Source: SIG714 sp964638675
GTDB lineage: Bacteria > Bacillota > Clostridia > Oscillospirales > CAG-272
Length of the DNA stretch: 33,300 nt
Assembly: GCA_964638675.1 (NCBI GenBank)
Contig: CAZXAU010000023.1
Coordinates: forward strand, 1 to 33,300
Direction of reading: 5' to 3'
Both the position numbers and the translations under genes were made by a program. Below are positions 24,593 to 33,262 of this stretch, piece after piece (positions within the stretch are counted from its first letter, which is position 1; every line of letters starts with the position of its first letter). Below the pieces are notes generated by a model. The model did no database searches. It saw only the letters and a list, made by a program, of their open reading frames with translations, and was not told the origin of the DNA.

Positions 24593-25309
24593 TCAGGTCT
24601 CCTCGCAGAAGGTAACATGACCGCTTGCCGTTATAACATCAAGCTTTTCACCCGAGTATGTTCCGTAAAACGACCATGAGGCAAAAAGGTCTACACCCGA
24701 TTTTATCTGATCCCGGTTAAGTATACAGTTCTGTGCCGTAAAATATGTGGTCTGGAAGCCTGCCTCTTTGTCAATGCTGATATCAGGCGAGTAATAGTTT
24801 GTATCAACCAAATCACCGATCACAAGTCTGCCGTTGTCTCTGTGGGTACAGTAGAGGGAGTATGATTCAAGCACAACAACCGCCGTGAAAATATAGTTAT
24901 TCGTCCCCTCAATCTTTTCAACTTTCCAGTCGCAGGTGAGGTTGAGGTATGTTCCGGTGTCCGAACGTATACAACCCGATGTATTTACAAGGATAGGCTC
25001 GGGTTCCTCAGTGGGAGTAGGATCCAAAGTGGGAGTGGGAGTCAAAACAGGGATTGTTGTCAGCGTACTGTGAGTCGGCGTTTGCAGACCCGTGCGGTTT
25101 GTGTTACTCGGTGTTGTCGTACCGGACGATGTTATAGTTGCTGTAACTAACGCCGGGCGTCCGTGTGTCGGGGTAGAGGACGGTGTACTGTGTGTGCCCG
25201 GAATTACAGTTGTTGTTTCGGTCGGTGTTTCCCTTTGACACGAAGTCAGCAAGGTACCCGGGATGCAAATCAGCAACGCAAGAAATATAATTACGATCGT
25301 TTTTTTCAT
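24593..25309 (-). CDS. Lipoprotein with Thr/Pro-rich linker, unknown function (238 aa)
   Basis: Surface lipoprotein with a clear signal peptide and lipid-attachment site LTSC (Cys24). Residues about 27-105 are a low-complexity Thr/Ser/Pro linker with repeated TPTP-type units, typical of a wall-spanning spacer in Gram-positive bacteria. The C-terminal domain (about 108-238) is beta-rich with four cysteines that could form disulfides; it contains CDWKVEKIEGTNNYIFTAVV and DLFASWSFYGTYSGEK, and I do not recognise it. GGAGG lies nine bases upstream of the ATG. It is monocistronic and divergent from pcrA. Confidence 0.8.
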   Translation of the reverse strand: MKKTIVIIFLALLICIPGTLLTSCQRETPTETTTVIPGTHSTPSSTPTHGRPALVTATITSSGTTTPSNTNRTGLQTPTHSTLTTIPVLTPTPTLDPTPTEEPEPILVNTSGCIRSDTGTYLNLTCDWKVEKIEGTNNYIFTAVVVLESYSLYCTHRDNGRLVIGDLVDTNYYSPDISIDKEAGFQTTYFTAQNCILNRDQIKSGVDLFASWSFYGTYSGEKLDVITASGHVTFCEET

Positions 25310-25341
25310 GAATTGAAACCTCCGTTTCGTTTACAGATTGT

Positions 25342-25369
25342 ATTATACCACAATTACTGTAAAAATCAA
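25342..25369 (-). promoter_or_regulatory. Promoter of the Thr-rich lipoprotein gene
   Basis: On the minus strand TTGATT (25369-25364), a 16-base spacer and TATAAT (25347-25342). Confidence 0.7.
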
Positions 25370-25389
25370 GATGAAATATGTAAAAATTC

Positions 25390-25427
25390 AGAATAATCTT
25401 GATTTATTCTGATTTTTGTGCTAAAAT
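25390..25427 (+). promoter_or_regulatory. pcrA promoter with overlapping inverted repeat
   Basis: TTGATT (25399-25404), a 17-base spacer and TAAAAT (25422-25427). An inverted repeat AGAATAA/TTATTCT (25390-25396 with 25404-25410) covers the -35 box and could be an operator. It does not match the LexA consensus that I know. Confidence 0.65.
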
Positions 25428-25467
25428 TTACTGCGATAATCAAATGAAAAGAGAGAAGATATAAATA

Positions 25468-27852
25468 ATGACAGATTTTTTGAAGAAAAAATTTATAAAA
25501 GCTAAAAAAAGAGCCTTTGATATATACTATTCCGATCTCAATGATGCCCAGAGAGAGGCGATATATACAGTAAACGGTCCGCTTCTCGTACTTGCAGGTG
25601 CAGGTTCGGGAAAGACAAGCGTGCTTGTCAGAAGAATAGCTCATATTATGCGTTTCGGAAATTCATATTATTCCGAAGAGATCCCTCAGGGACTGACCGA
25701 AGAAGCGGTTGCCGATCTGGAAATGATACCCGGCAGCATAGACAGAAAAATTCTTGCTTCGATTCTCGATATGTATTCTACTCCGGGATGCGAACCGTGG
25801 CAGATGATGAGCATAACATTTACAAATAAGGCGGCAGATGAAATGAAAACACGTCTGTGCGCACTTTTGGGCGAGGAAAAGAGCAGGGATATTGCAAGCG
25901 GAACATTTCACTCGATCTGCGTGCGGATACTTCGCAGATATACAGAATATGTCGGGCTGAGATCGGGATTCACAATATACGACACAGACGACAGCAAAAA
26001 GGTTTTGTCGCAGTGTATCAAGGATATGAATCTTGACGATAAAATGTTCCCAGTAAAAACCGTGATGAATATAATCAGCCGTTCGAAGGATTCTCTTGTC
26101 ACGCCGGATGAGTATATTATATCCGCTTCAAACGATTATAAACAGCAGAAGATCGGAAAAATTTATAAACAGTATGAAAAAAGGCTTGAAGAGGCAAACG
26201 CCGTTGATTTTGACGATATTATTTTCAAGACAGTGGCTCTTCTCCGTGACAACGCCGAGGTGAGGGAATACTATCAGAGAAGATATAAGTACCTTTGCAT
26301 CGATGAATATCAGGATACAAACAAAGCACAATTTGAGCTTGCAAGGCTTCTTTCGGGTAAATACTGTAATATAATGGTGGTAGGAGATGACGATCAGAGT
26401 ATATACAGATTCAGGGGAGCAACCATTGAAAATATACTGACATTTGACAACACATATCCGAGTGCAAAAACCGTCAAGCTCGAGCAGAATTACCGATCGT
26501 GCGGAAATATCCTTGATGCCGCAAACAGTGTCATAGGAAACAACAAGGGCAGAAAGGGCAAACAGCTCTGGTCGGCAAACGGAATGGGAGAAAAGGTCCA
26601 TCTTGTCAAGCTATCCAATCAGAATGACGAGGGAAGATTCGTTGCATCGAAAATTACAGAGCTTATTGCAAAAGAAGGTCTGAAGTATGGTGATTTCGCC
26701 GTTCTTTACAGAATGAACACCCAGTCAAACAGCATAGAGGCTTCATTGGTGAAAAGCGGCATACCGTACAGGGTGCTCGCCGGAAAAAGATTCTATGACC
26801 GAAAAGAGATCAGGGATGTTGTTGCATACCTTACGCTGATCGTCAATAATGATGACGATGTACGGCTTGAGCGAATAATAAATGAGCCGAAGCGTAAGAT
26901 CGGTGCTACTACTGTCAATGCCGTAAGAGAGCTTGCACATTTACAGGGTGTTTCGATGTTTGATATCATGTCGAAGGCAGATCAATACACATCAATAGCA
27001 AAATCAGCCGAAAAGCTGGGCGATTTTTGCCTGATGATCCGGTCGCTCGGAGAAAGATCGCATGAAATGCCGTTGCATGTTTTCATTGAAGAGGTCGTAG
27101 AAAAAACAGGATATAAGGAAATGCTCATTTCTCTCGGGGAAGCCGAAAAAGAAAGAATTGATAATGTCGGAGAACTTATATCAAATGCCGCCGAATATGA
27201 AAAGAATGCTGAAGACCCCTCGTTGCGTGGATTCCTCGAAAATATAGCACTGATGAGCGATGTCGATAATTATGACAGAACCGCCGATGCGGTGGTCATG
27301 ATGACTATACATTCAGCCAAAGGACTTGAATTTCCGACGGTCTTCCTTGTCGGAATGGAGGAGGGAATTTTCCCCTCTATGCAGACAATAGTCAATCCCG
27401 AGGAGATCGAAGAGGAAAGGCGTCTTGCATATGTCGCACTTACTAGGGCAAAGAGAAAGCTGTATGTAACTTATGCACATGAGAGAATGATATTCGGGCG
27501 TACGCAGAATAATCCCAAATCGAGATTTATTTCGGAAATGAGCAAAGAAAGCTATGATTTTACCGATAAACATGCTGAGCAATACGGAAATCAAAGAAAA
27601 TCTTTAGAGTCAAAGAGTGCATCTGCGAGCACCGGAAATTTGTCTGTCTTAAATTTGTACGGAACAGCGGGACAGAAAAAAACGCAGGATGCCACTATAT
27701 CTGCAGGCGACAGAGTCAAACACCTGATCTTCGGAGAGGGAGATGTTCTTTCGGTGACAAATATGGGCGGGGAATATCTTTATGAGGTGGCATTTGATAA
27801 GGTCGGTACAAAACGGCTGATGGGTTCGCATTGCAAGCTTAAGAAGATTTAG
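25468..27852 (+). CDS. pcrA: ATP-dependent DNA helicase PcrA/UvrD (794 aa)
   Basis: Superfamily 1A 3'-5' helicase for DNA repair and replication restart. The Q motif LNDAQREAI is at 24-32, Walker A GAGSGKT at 44-50, the DEYQDT box near 279-284, then QSIYRFRGA, QNYRS, the late motif TIHSAKGLEFPTV and VALTRAKRKLYV. The C-terminal segment ends with a Gly-rich beta domain (GDRVKHLIFGEGDVLSV), as in PcrA, where it contacts RNA polymerase. Compared with standard PcrA, which begins right at the Q motif, there is an extra Lys-rich N-terminus of about 20 residues. The ribosome site (AGAGAGAAG) is weak. UvrD/PcrA is the best match; RecB-like nuclease motifs are absent. Confidence 0.95.
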   Translation: MTDFLKKKFIKAKKRAFDIYYSDLNDAQREAIYTVNGPLLVLAGAGSGKTSVLVRRIAHIMRFGNSYYSEEIPQGLTEEAVADLEMIPGSIDRKILASILDMYSTPGCEPWQMMSITFTNKAADEMKTRLCALLGEEKSRDIASGTFHSICVRILRRYTEYVGLRSGFTIYDTDDSKKVLSQCIKDMNLDDKMFPVKTVMNIISRSKDSLVTPDEYIISASNDYKQQKIGKIYKQYEKRLEEANAVDFDDIIFKTVALLRDNAEVREYYQRRYKYLCIDEYQDTNKAQFELARLLSGKYCNIMVVGDDDQSIYRFRGATIENILTFDNTYPSAKTVKLEQNYRSCGNILDAANSVIGNNKGRKGKQLWSANGMGEKVHLVKLSNQNDEGRFVASKITELIAKEGLKYGDFAVLYRMNTQSNSIEASLVKSGIPYRVLAGKRFYDRKEIRDVVAYLTLIVNNDDDVRLERIINEPKRKIGATTVNAVRELAHLQGVSMFDIMSKADQYTSIAKSAEKLGDFCLMIRSLGERSHEMPLHVFIEEVVEKTGYKEMLISLGEAEKERIDNVGELISNAAEYEKNAEDPSLRGFLENIALMSDVDNYDRTADAVVMMTIHSAKGLEFPTVFLVGMEEGIFPSMQTIVNPEEIEEERRLAYVALTRAKRKLYVTYAHERMIFGRTQNNPKSRFISEMSKESYDFTDKHAEQYGNQRKSLESKSASASTGNLSVLNLYGTAGQKKTQDATISAGDRVKHLIFGEGDVLSVTNMGGEYLYEVAFDKVGTKRLMGSHCKLKKI

Positions 27853-27923
27853 CGATATTGCAACCTGAATTAATAGAATATTTTCCGAAAAATTGTTAAA
27901 GTGTAAATTATTTTTTTGATGTA

Positions 27924-27952
27924 TTGACAAAATAATAAAAATATGATATCTT
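27924..27952 (+). promoter_or_regulatory. Promoter of the carbohydrate-binding lipoprotein
   Basis: Perfect TTGACA (27924-27929), a 17-base spacer and TATCTT (27947-27952), the same hexamer pair as at the lysine riboswitch promoter. The region 27853-27923 shows no clear pcrA terminator. Confidence 0.75.
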
Positions 27953-27995
27953 GCTATTGCAGATCGTATTCAAAAAAGAATAGTGAGGAGTAATT

Positions 27996-28904
27996 ATGAA
28001 AAAAAACAGAATCTCAATGTTTATAGCGATCGTCCTTGTTCTGGCGATGGTTATTATACCGCTTTCATCATGCAACGGCGGTTCAGAAGAAACAAGGACA
28101 CCGATCGATGAGGGCAATAAAACATCTCAGCCTACATCAGCAGGCAATACACCGTCCGATTCGGGTACCGATTCAAGCATCAAGCTTGACGGCAACAATA
28201 CCGTATGCGGAAAGGGTGCAAAATACGAAAACGGAATCGTGAAGATCACATCTGCCGGAAAATACACCCTCTCGGGTACACTTGATGACGGTCAGATATA
28301 TGTTGAAGTTACAAAGCAGGATAAGGTAGAGCTTGTTCTCAACGGTGTAAATATTACGTGCAAGACGAGTGCACCGATATATGTAAAGAGTGCCGATAAG
28401 GTGACTTTTAATGTCATGGCAGGAACAGAAAATGTTCTCACCGATACCGCAAACTATAAGTTTGAAAACGGCACCGACGAGCCTAATGCATGCATCTTCT
28501 CTTGCGATGATATCACAATAAAGGGAAGCGGAAAGCTCACCGTAAACGGAAACTATAAAAACGGAATTTCAAGTAAAAACGATATAAAGATCAAAGAAAC
28601 CACTCTGGTCGTCAATGCATACAATACCGGAATCAGAGGTAAGGACAGCGTTGAGATCGAAAGCGGAGACATCAAGGTCATAGCCGGAAATGACGGAATC
28701 AAATCGTCAAATGATAAAGAAGTCGGCAGAGGATATATCCAGATCACAGGCGGTAATATCTATATCGAATCGGGCGACGACTGTCTCCAGGCTGTTACCG
28801 AAATAATCGCAAGCGATTGCCTTATTACAGCTTTGGCACAGGGAAAAACATATAACTGTCCGGGTAATGTATCGATTGGCGAAAATTGTCTTAAGACGCA
28901 GTAA
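27996..28904 (+). CDS. Cthe_2159-type carbohydrate-binding lipoprotein (302 aa)
   Basis: Surface lipoprotein of the Cthe_2159 family, whose founding member from Clostridium thermocellum is a right-handed beta-helix that binds cellulose and pectin-like acids. A signal peptide ends in LSSC (Cys26). A Ser/Thr/Gly linker (about 28-60) follows, then a repeating beta-helix: GKYTLSGTLDDGQIYVE, VELVLNGVNITC, APIYVKSADKVTF, DDITIKGSGKLTVNGN and DCLQAVTEI. The spaced turns with Asn and Asp fit the family's calcium-bound turns. It is shorter than many members, lacking extra C-terminal repeats. GAGGAG lies six bases before the ATG. No catalytic motif is seen. Exact ligand unknown. Confidence 0.82.
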   Translation: MKKNRISMFIAIVLVLAMVIIPLSSCNGGSEETRTPIDEGNKTSQPTSAGNTPSDSGTDSSIKLDGNNTVCGKGAKYENGIVKITSAGKYTLSGTLDDGQIYVEVTKQDKVELVLNGVNITCKTSAPIYVKSADKVTFNVMAGTENVLTDTANYKFENGTDEPNACIFSCDDITIKGSGKLTVNGNYKNGISSKNDIKIKETTLVVNAYNTGIRGKDSVEIESGDIKVIAGNDGIKSSNDKEVGRGYIQITGGNIYIESGDDCLQAVTEIIASDCLITALAQGKTYNCPGNVSIGENCLKTQ

Positions 28905-28941
28905 GACGTTTGCGGCAATAGTAAAATAAAAAACGAACAGT

Positions 28942-28996
28942 ATTCAGAACAGCAAAATATCACCGAATAAAAAACGGGATATTTTGCTTTCTGAAT
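28942..28996 (+). terminator. Terminator-like hairpin after the carbohydrate-binding lipoprotein
   Basis: Two stacked helices, ATTCAGAA/TTCTGAAT (28942-28949 with 28989-28996) and AGCAAAATATC/GATATTTTGCT (28951-28961 with 28978-28988), form one long hairpin. There is no clean T-run after it. Confidence 0.65.
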
Positions 28997-29023
28997 GATA
29001 TTTGAGATTATTTAATAAAGCTA

Positions 29024-29052
29024 TTGATTTTTACAAAAGAGTGTGTTATTAT
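29024..29052 (+). promoter_or_regulatory. Promoter of tRNA-Val
   Basis: TTGATT (29024-29029), a 17-base spacer and TATTAT (29047-29052), 13 bases before the first base of the tRNA. Confidence 0.75.
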
Positions 29053-29065
29053 ATAAACAAGTAAC

Positions 29066-29142
29066 GGAGGCGTAGCTCAGTTGGTCAGAGCGTTCGGTTC
29101 ACATCCGAGAGGTCAAGGGTTCGAGCCCCCTCGTCTCCACCA
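29066..29142 (+). tRNA. tRNA-Val, anticodon CAC
   Basis: A 77-base cloverleaf with encoded CCA. The acceptor arm is GGAGGCG / CGTCTCC (one G-U), the D arm GCTC/GAGC, the anticodon stem TTCGG/CCGAG with loop TTCACAT giving CAC at positions 34-36 (reads GUG), a five-base variable loop, and the T loop TTCGAGC. The T stem AAGGG/CCCCT has one A-C mismatch. The discriminator base is A. It stands alone, with its own promoter and terminator. Confidence 0.95.
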
Positions 29143-29145
29143 TCT

Positions 29146-29185
29146 GAAAACACCATTGAAATCTGAACCCCTATGGTTTGGTCTC
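29146..29185 (+). repeat. Left copy of a 40-base element (tRNA terminator)
   Basis: Bases 29146-29185 match 33261-33300 at 37 of 40 positions; the differences are at 29152, 29159 and 29182. The shared core AATCTGAACCCCTATGGTTT is identical. In this copy the element forms the 5' arm and loop of the tRNA terminator. Confidence 0.9.
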
Positions 29186-29200
29186 AATGGTGTTTCTTTT
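29148..29200 (+). terminator. tRNA-Val terminator
   Basis: A 12-bp perfect stem AAACACCATTGA / TCAATGGTGTTT (29148-29159 with 29184-29195) has a 24-base loop that contains AACC/GGTT, and is followed by CTTTTT. Confidence 0.85.
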
Positions 29201-29309
29201 TATAGTCACAGTATTTAAGCAGCTTTTTTAAGGGTGATTCTCTTTTTCAGAGGAAAAGTTAAAATAAATATCTGGGAGGACTTGAACTAAAAAGCTCGAT
29301 AATCAGGGA

Positions 29310-29344
29310 CAGATTTTGCGATTTTTCGTAAGGTCTGCTTTTTT
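29310..29344 (+). terminator. Second plus-strand terminator before the araC 3' end
   Basis: A 12-bp helix with three G-U pairs (CAGATTTTGCGA with TCGTAAGGTCTG, 29310-29321 and 29326-29337) has a TTTT loop and a T-run to 29344. The G-U pairs become mismatches on the other strand, so it acts on the plus strand. It could catch read-through from the tRNA or end a small RNA from 29196-29309, a gene-free stretch. Confidence 0.65.
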
Positions 29345-29357
29345 ATAATAATTATTT

Positions 29358-30200
29358 TTAGTCTATTCTTCCTTTGTTTTTATACTGTAACGGTGTTTCT
29401 CCGAATTTCTTTTTAAAAAGAGCTATAAAATGTGAGCAATCTGAAAAACCCGATTGCATACATGCATTTGTGACAGAAGAGCCTTCGTTAAGCAACTTTA
29501 ATGCATTTGAAAGCCTTACAGATTCCAGATAGTCGCGCGGTGATGAGTGGATATATTTTCTGAACCAGCGAGTCAATGTGGCAGAGCTTACAAAGTGTGT
29601 GTTTGCAATATCGTTAACATTATGGATCGTTGAATAATTTTGCTGAATATCTGTTACTATCTTTTGAAGAGATTCGGGTATAAGAGAGTGTTGTGGTAGA
29701 TTCGTATCCTTTTCCTCAATAATTGTAAAAATTTGCAATAAATAAGATATTTTTGCAAGCTCATGTCCGCCGTTATTGCAGGCTTCCCAAAGTGAAATAA
29801 ACAGAGATTGTAAATCTTTTTTGGTCTGAGTATTAAATGATATCAATGGAGAAAAATTTTCTTTATTTAAAAACGCAAATGGCGGAGAATTGAAATCTGC
29901 ATCTATCCAAAGGCATATATGCTCTTGTATGGTGGTTTTATGGAAAATTGCCATATGCACATCGCCCGGACGGGATATTATCATGTCACCCTTGGCAACA
30001 GGATAGGTATATCCGTTCATCAAAAATGATGCATCACAGGAAATATTAAAGAATATTTCTAATTCTCTATGAATATGCAAAGGATCGGATTTGGGATCAT
30101 TAAAACCGTGGCATTTAGTCGAATGATGTATCGCAAAACGGAATTGCGGAAGCGAAATAGATTCTTCGGTTAATTGCGGCAAATATTTAGGTTCGTACAT
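29358..30200 (-). CDS. AraC-family transcriptional regulator (280 aa)
   Basis: Likely activator of the divergent alpha-galactosidase operon. The start MYEPKYLPQ at 30200 has AGGAGG a few bases upstream; an in-frame ATG 13 codons earlier does not. The N-terminal half is a cupin-type sensing domain (HIHRELEIFFNISC, GDMIISRPGDVHM). The C-terminal half (about 180-275) carries the two AraC helix-turn-helix motifs: IANTHFVSSATLTRWFRKYI, then ALKLLNEGSSVTNACMQSGF and FKKKFGETP. The effector is probably an alpha-galactoside or galactose-related sugar, inferred only from the neighbour. Confidence 0.92.
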   Translation of the reverse strand: MYEPKYLPQLTEESISLPQFRFAIHHSTKCHGFNDPKSDPLHIHRELEIFFNISCDASFLMNGYTYPVAKGDMIISRPGDVHMAIFHKTTIQEHICLWIDADFNSPPFAFLNKENFSPLISFNTQTKKDLQSLFISLWEACNNGGHELAKISYLLQIFTIIEEKDTNLPQHSLIPESLQKIVTDIQQNYSTIHNVNDIANTHFVSSATLTRWFRKYIHSSPRDYLESVRLSNALKLLNEGSSVTNACMQSGFSDCSHFIALFKKKFGETPLQYKNKGRID

Positions 30201-30264
30201 ACTGCCTCCTATGATCGAAATTTCATAAAAAATGATCATAAAACAATAGAAATATAATAATTCG

Positions 30265-30279
30265 ATGATATAATATCAT
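30265..30279. promoter_or_regulatory. Palindrome over the alpha-galactosidase -10 box
   Basis: ATGATATAATATCAT is a perfect 15-base palindrome (7-1-7) and contains TATAAT (30269-30274). No -35 match exists at 17 bases (ATAGAA), which suits a promoter needing the AraC activator. ATGATC also appears twice towards the araC side (30210-30236), possible further sites. Confidence 0.5.
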
Positions 30280-30338
30280 TTGATGATGCTTATGTCAACG
30301 CAAAGAATTTGTTAATTTGTTAATAAGGAGTAAATACT

Positions 30339-32360
30339 ATGGAACGAAGCTATGTAAATACAAAGGCAACCGATGCATACCGTTCGTTATTGGATAATCT
30401 GTCTGATATGCCTTTTTCATTTATTTATGACGGTAATGAATACAAAGGGTTTTCATCGGAATTCTTCACTTATATTGATGACACTGTTGTAAAAGCAGAA
30501 AACAAAGAAACTCATAATATTAAGTTCTCTTTCCTTGATACATTGGAAGTAACCTTGGTTCTTACACATTATTTTTCACACGGAGTCACTGAATGGACGG
30601 TTTGGTTCGAAAATGTATCGGATAAAAACAGCGGTATTATTGAGAAACTAAAAACAGAGCTTACATTTAGCGGTAAATATCCCACATTAAAAGGTATTCT
30701 TGGCGATAGTGTAAATCTTTATCAACCGTATAGCATTGATCTACAGAATAACAGGGTGGATTTTTCGTCTGATACAGGCCGTGCAACACATATCAAATTT
30801 CCGTATTTCAATCTTGAATACGGTGATGGTGGTGTTATGCTTGCTATAGGTTGGGCGGGAACGTGGAACGCTGCTTTTTCTTCGGATGGCGAGATAAGCA
30901 CCTACACAGCATCAGCGATAAATGGACTGAAAACTTATTTAAAATCGGGTGAAAAAATCAGAACGGCACTGTTTGTAGTAGCTCTTTATAGAGTAAGAAA
31001 TGAGTATTACGCAACAAATTTTTGGCGTGATTGGTATATCAAACACAATTTACCAAAAGCAGATGCTACAGGGGCAGCTCTTAAACCGATCTCACTTTGT
31101 GCGCTTGCCTCTGATACGGGTCTGCCAAATTCCGACGGCAGTATATCAGAGCGTTATTCAACCTGGAAACCAACACTTGAAAAGATGATAGCAGAGGATG
31201 CAAAGGTTGATTTCCGTTGGTTTGATGCAGGCTGGTATGTAGCCCCCGACGGCACAAGTGCCGAGCCTTATGTGCCAGGGCACGACTGGTGGGATACGGT
31301 AGGAACATGGGAGCTTGACCCGGTAAAATGGCCTGACAAAACATTTCTTGAGTCTACCGAATTTGCACGCCAAAACGGTATGAAAACTCTTGTTTGGTTT
31401 GAACCTGAGCGTGTTACAGACCCTGAAAATCTTGCTAAAAATTTTGGCTACAATATTGATTGGGCAATCCGCAGGGAAGACCAGCGTGCTATTTCGAATA
31501 ACATAGGAAATCCCGAATGTCTTAAATGGACAACCGAAAGAATATGCAAAATGCTTCGTGAAAACAAGGTTGAGCTGTATCGTGAAGATAATAACTGTAA
31601 CTCTGCAGGATTATGGAAGTATCTTGACGACTCAGAGGGAGCAAATAGAAAGGGGATAACAGAGGCTAAATTTATTGATGCCCATTACAAAATGTGGGAT
31701 GAAATTATTTCCTGCACGTTATCATACGGCGGCTGTGGATTTGTAGATTCCTGTGCGTCGGGTGGCGGAAGAAATGATCTTGAGTCAATGCGGCGCGGTA
31801 TACCGTTGCTCAGAAGTGACAGTGACAGAACAAGCACTGCACTTCGGCTTTCAATGACTACCTCGTTTAACAAATGGATTCCGTTTTGCGGAGCAAACAC
31901 AAAAGAAAAGCAGTCACAGCTTGCTGCAACGGGTGACAGTGACCCATATGTTTGGCGTGCATCTTACCTTGCATCATTAAATGTGGATTCACAGTTTGTT
32001 TATGATGAAAGTCAAAATTTTGATATGTTGCGTTTTGGTCTCAAAGAATGGAAAAAGGTATCGCCCTATTTGCTTACAGAGTTTTATACTCTGACACCTT
32101 GGCATACAGAAAGTGATAATACCGACTTTACTGCATTTTGCTATTACGATGCAGAAAAAGAGAGCGGAGTTATATTTGCATTCAGACAGGAATACTGTTG
32201 CCGTGAGACACTTAATATATCACTGCCTTTTGCTGATGAGCGTGATAGATATATTGTTACTGATGAAGATACTCAAAAGAAAATAACAATAAGCAGAAAT
32301 ATAATACTGAAGTTTGATGCACCGCGTACATCGAAGCTGTTATGGCTAAAGAAAATATGA
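30339..32360 (+). CDS. GH36 alpha-galactosidase (673 aa)
   Basis: Glycoside hydrolase of family 36 (melibiase type), releasing galactose from alpha-galactosides such as melibiose or raffinose. There is no signal peptide, so it works in the cytoplasm. An N-terminal beta-sandwich (to about 280) is followed by the barrel: FRWFDAGWYV, MKTLVWFEPERV, then LYREDNN with the probable nucleophile Asp417, and SCASGGGRNDLE with the probable acid/base Asp480. A C-terminal beta domain closes the protein. These motifs vary from the common KWDMN and CSGGGGRFD forms, so substrate preference may differ. GGAG is eight bases before the ATG. The transporter start overlaps its stop (ATGA). Confidence 0.93.
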   Translation: MERSYVNTKATDAYRSLLDNLSDMPFSFIYDGNEYKGFSSEFFTYIDDTVVKAENKETHNIKFSFLDTLEVTLVLTHYFSHGVTEWTVWFENVSDKNSGIIEKLKTELTFSGKYPTLKGILGDSVNLYQPYSIDLQNNRVDFSSDTGRATHIKFPYFNLEYGDGGVMLAIGWAGTWNAAFSSDGEISTYTASAINGLKTYLKSGEKIRTALFVVALYRVRNEYYATNFWRDWYIKHNLPKADATGAALKPISLCALASDTGLPNSDGSISERYSTWKPTLEKMIAEDAKVDFRWFDAGWYVAPDGTSAEPYVPGHDWWDTVGTWELDPVKWPDKTFLESTEFARQNGMKTLVWFEPERVTDPENLAKNFGYNIDWAIRREDQRAISNNIGNPECLKWTTERICKMLRENKVELYREDNNCNSAGLWKYLDDSEGANRKGITEAKFIDAHYKMWDEIISCTLSYGGCGFVDSCASGGGRNDLESMRRGIPLLRSDSDRTSTALRLSMTTSFNKWIPFCGANTKEKQSQLAATGDSDPYVWRASYLASLNVDSQFVYDESQNFDMLRFGLKEWKKVSPYLLTEFYTLTPWHTESDNTDFTAFCYYDAEKESGVIFAFRQEYCCRETLNISLPFADERDRYIVTDEDTQKKITISRNIILKFDAPRTSKLLWLKKI

Positions 32361-33262
32361 ATATAGTTTTTACAGTGTGTTGCACACTTACGGCAGCATT
32401 TGTTGGAAGTATTGTTAAAAAGTATTATATTTCTAAGAATACCGAAACCCGTTTCAGCAATTTTATTTTCAATGCTATCGGTTCTTTGGTTGCCGCCGTT
32501 ATGCTACTGATTTTGGATGGAATTTCTGTTCCTTCACTTTTTACAACACTTCTTGGTTTGGCGTTTGGATTGATTACAGCATTACAAGGCATTACTAATA
32601 TTGCTGCGTTACATTGCGGACCCATGTCATACACTTCAGTTATTATATCTTTTTCTACTTTGCTATCTGCACTTTCAGGCATTATGTTTTTTGGTGAGAG
32701 TATAGGCTGGTCACAAATAGTAGGAATAGTTTTAATGTTGGTAAGCTTCACTCTCGCCACAAAAAAACAAGATGTGGCCAAAAATACAAATCTGAAATGG
32801 CTTATATTATGCCTGCTTGCTTTTTTTGCAACGGGCGGAATAGGAATTATACAAAAGGTTCATCAAAGTACGATATATAAAACTGAATCAACTGAATTTC
32901 TAATTATTGCCTTTGCTTCTTCTGCAATTATTTGTGGTGTTTTTGCGCTGTTTATGAAAAAATCAGATAAGCAATCTGCAACTGAAAAAGATAAAATGAA
33001 TTATGATAAAAAGGGGATTTTGATATGGTTTATTATTATGATAATAAGCGGTTTATGCGTGGCTATCAATAATAAATTAAATCTCTATCTATCCGGTGTA
33101 ATGGATAGTGCGGTATTTTTCCCGATCGTCAACGGCGGGGGTCTTATTCTGACAACTATTGCTGCAGTAGTATTATTTAAAGAAAAACTTACAAAAAGAC
33201 AATGGATAGGATTACTTTTGGGAATAACCTCTGTTGTACTTCTTTGTAATCCTTTTGCGTGA
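32357..33262 (+). CDS. DMT/EamA-type transporter (301 aa)
   Basis: Ten-helix membrane protein of the drug/metabolite transporter superfamily, made of two related five-helix halves (ALHCGPMSYTSVIISF in the first, FFPIVNGGGLILTTIAAV in the second). The start at 32357 is chosen because its ATG overlaps the alpha-galactosidase stop by four bases; an earlier in-frame ATG at 32342 has no ribosome site. Coupling to the enzyme suggests a sugar-related substrate, perhaps uptake of galactosides or export of a product. That is unusual, since such enzymes are normally paired with ABC, GPH or PTS systems. The hairpin element begins at its stop codon. Confidence 0.85.
   Translation: MNIVFTVCCTLTAAFVGSIVKKYYISKNTETRFSNFIFNAIGSLVAAVMLLILDGISVPSLFTTLLGLAFGLITALQGITNIAALHCGPMSYTSVIISFSTLLSALSGIMFFGESIGWSQIVGIVLMLVSFTLATKKQDVAKNTNLKWLILCLLAFFATGGIGIIQKVHQSTIYKTESTEFLIIAFASSAIICGVFALFMKKSDKQSATEKDKMNYDKKGILIWFIIMIISGLCVAINNKLNLYLSGVMDSAVFFPIVNGGGLILTTIAAVVLFKEKLTKRQWIGLLLGITSVVLLCNPFA

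Noticed and set aside
29274..29340. Possible degenerate tRNA on the minus strand (a TTCAAGTCC-like T loop)
   Set aside because: The flanking arms do not pair as a cloverleaf, so the resemblance is limited to one short word.
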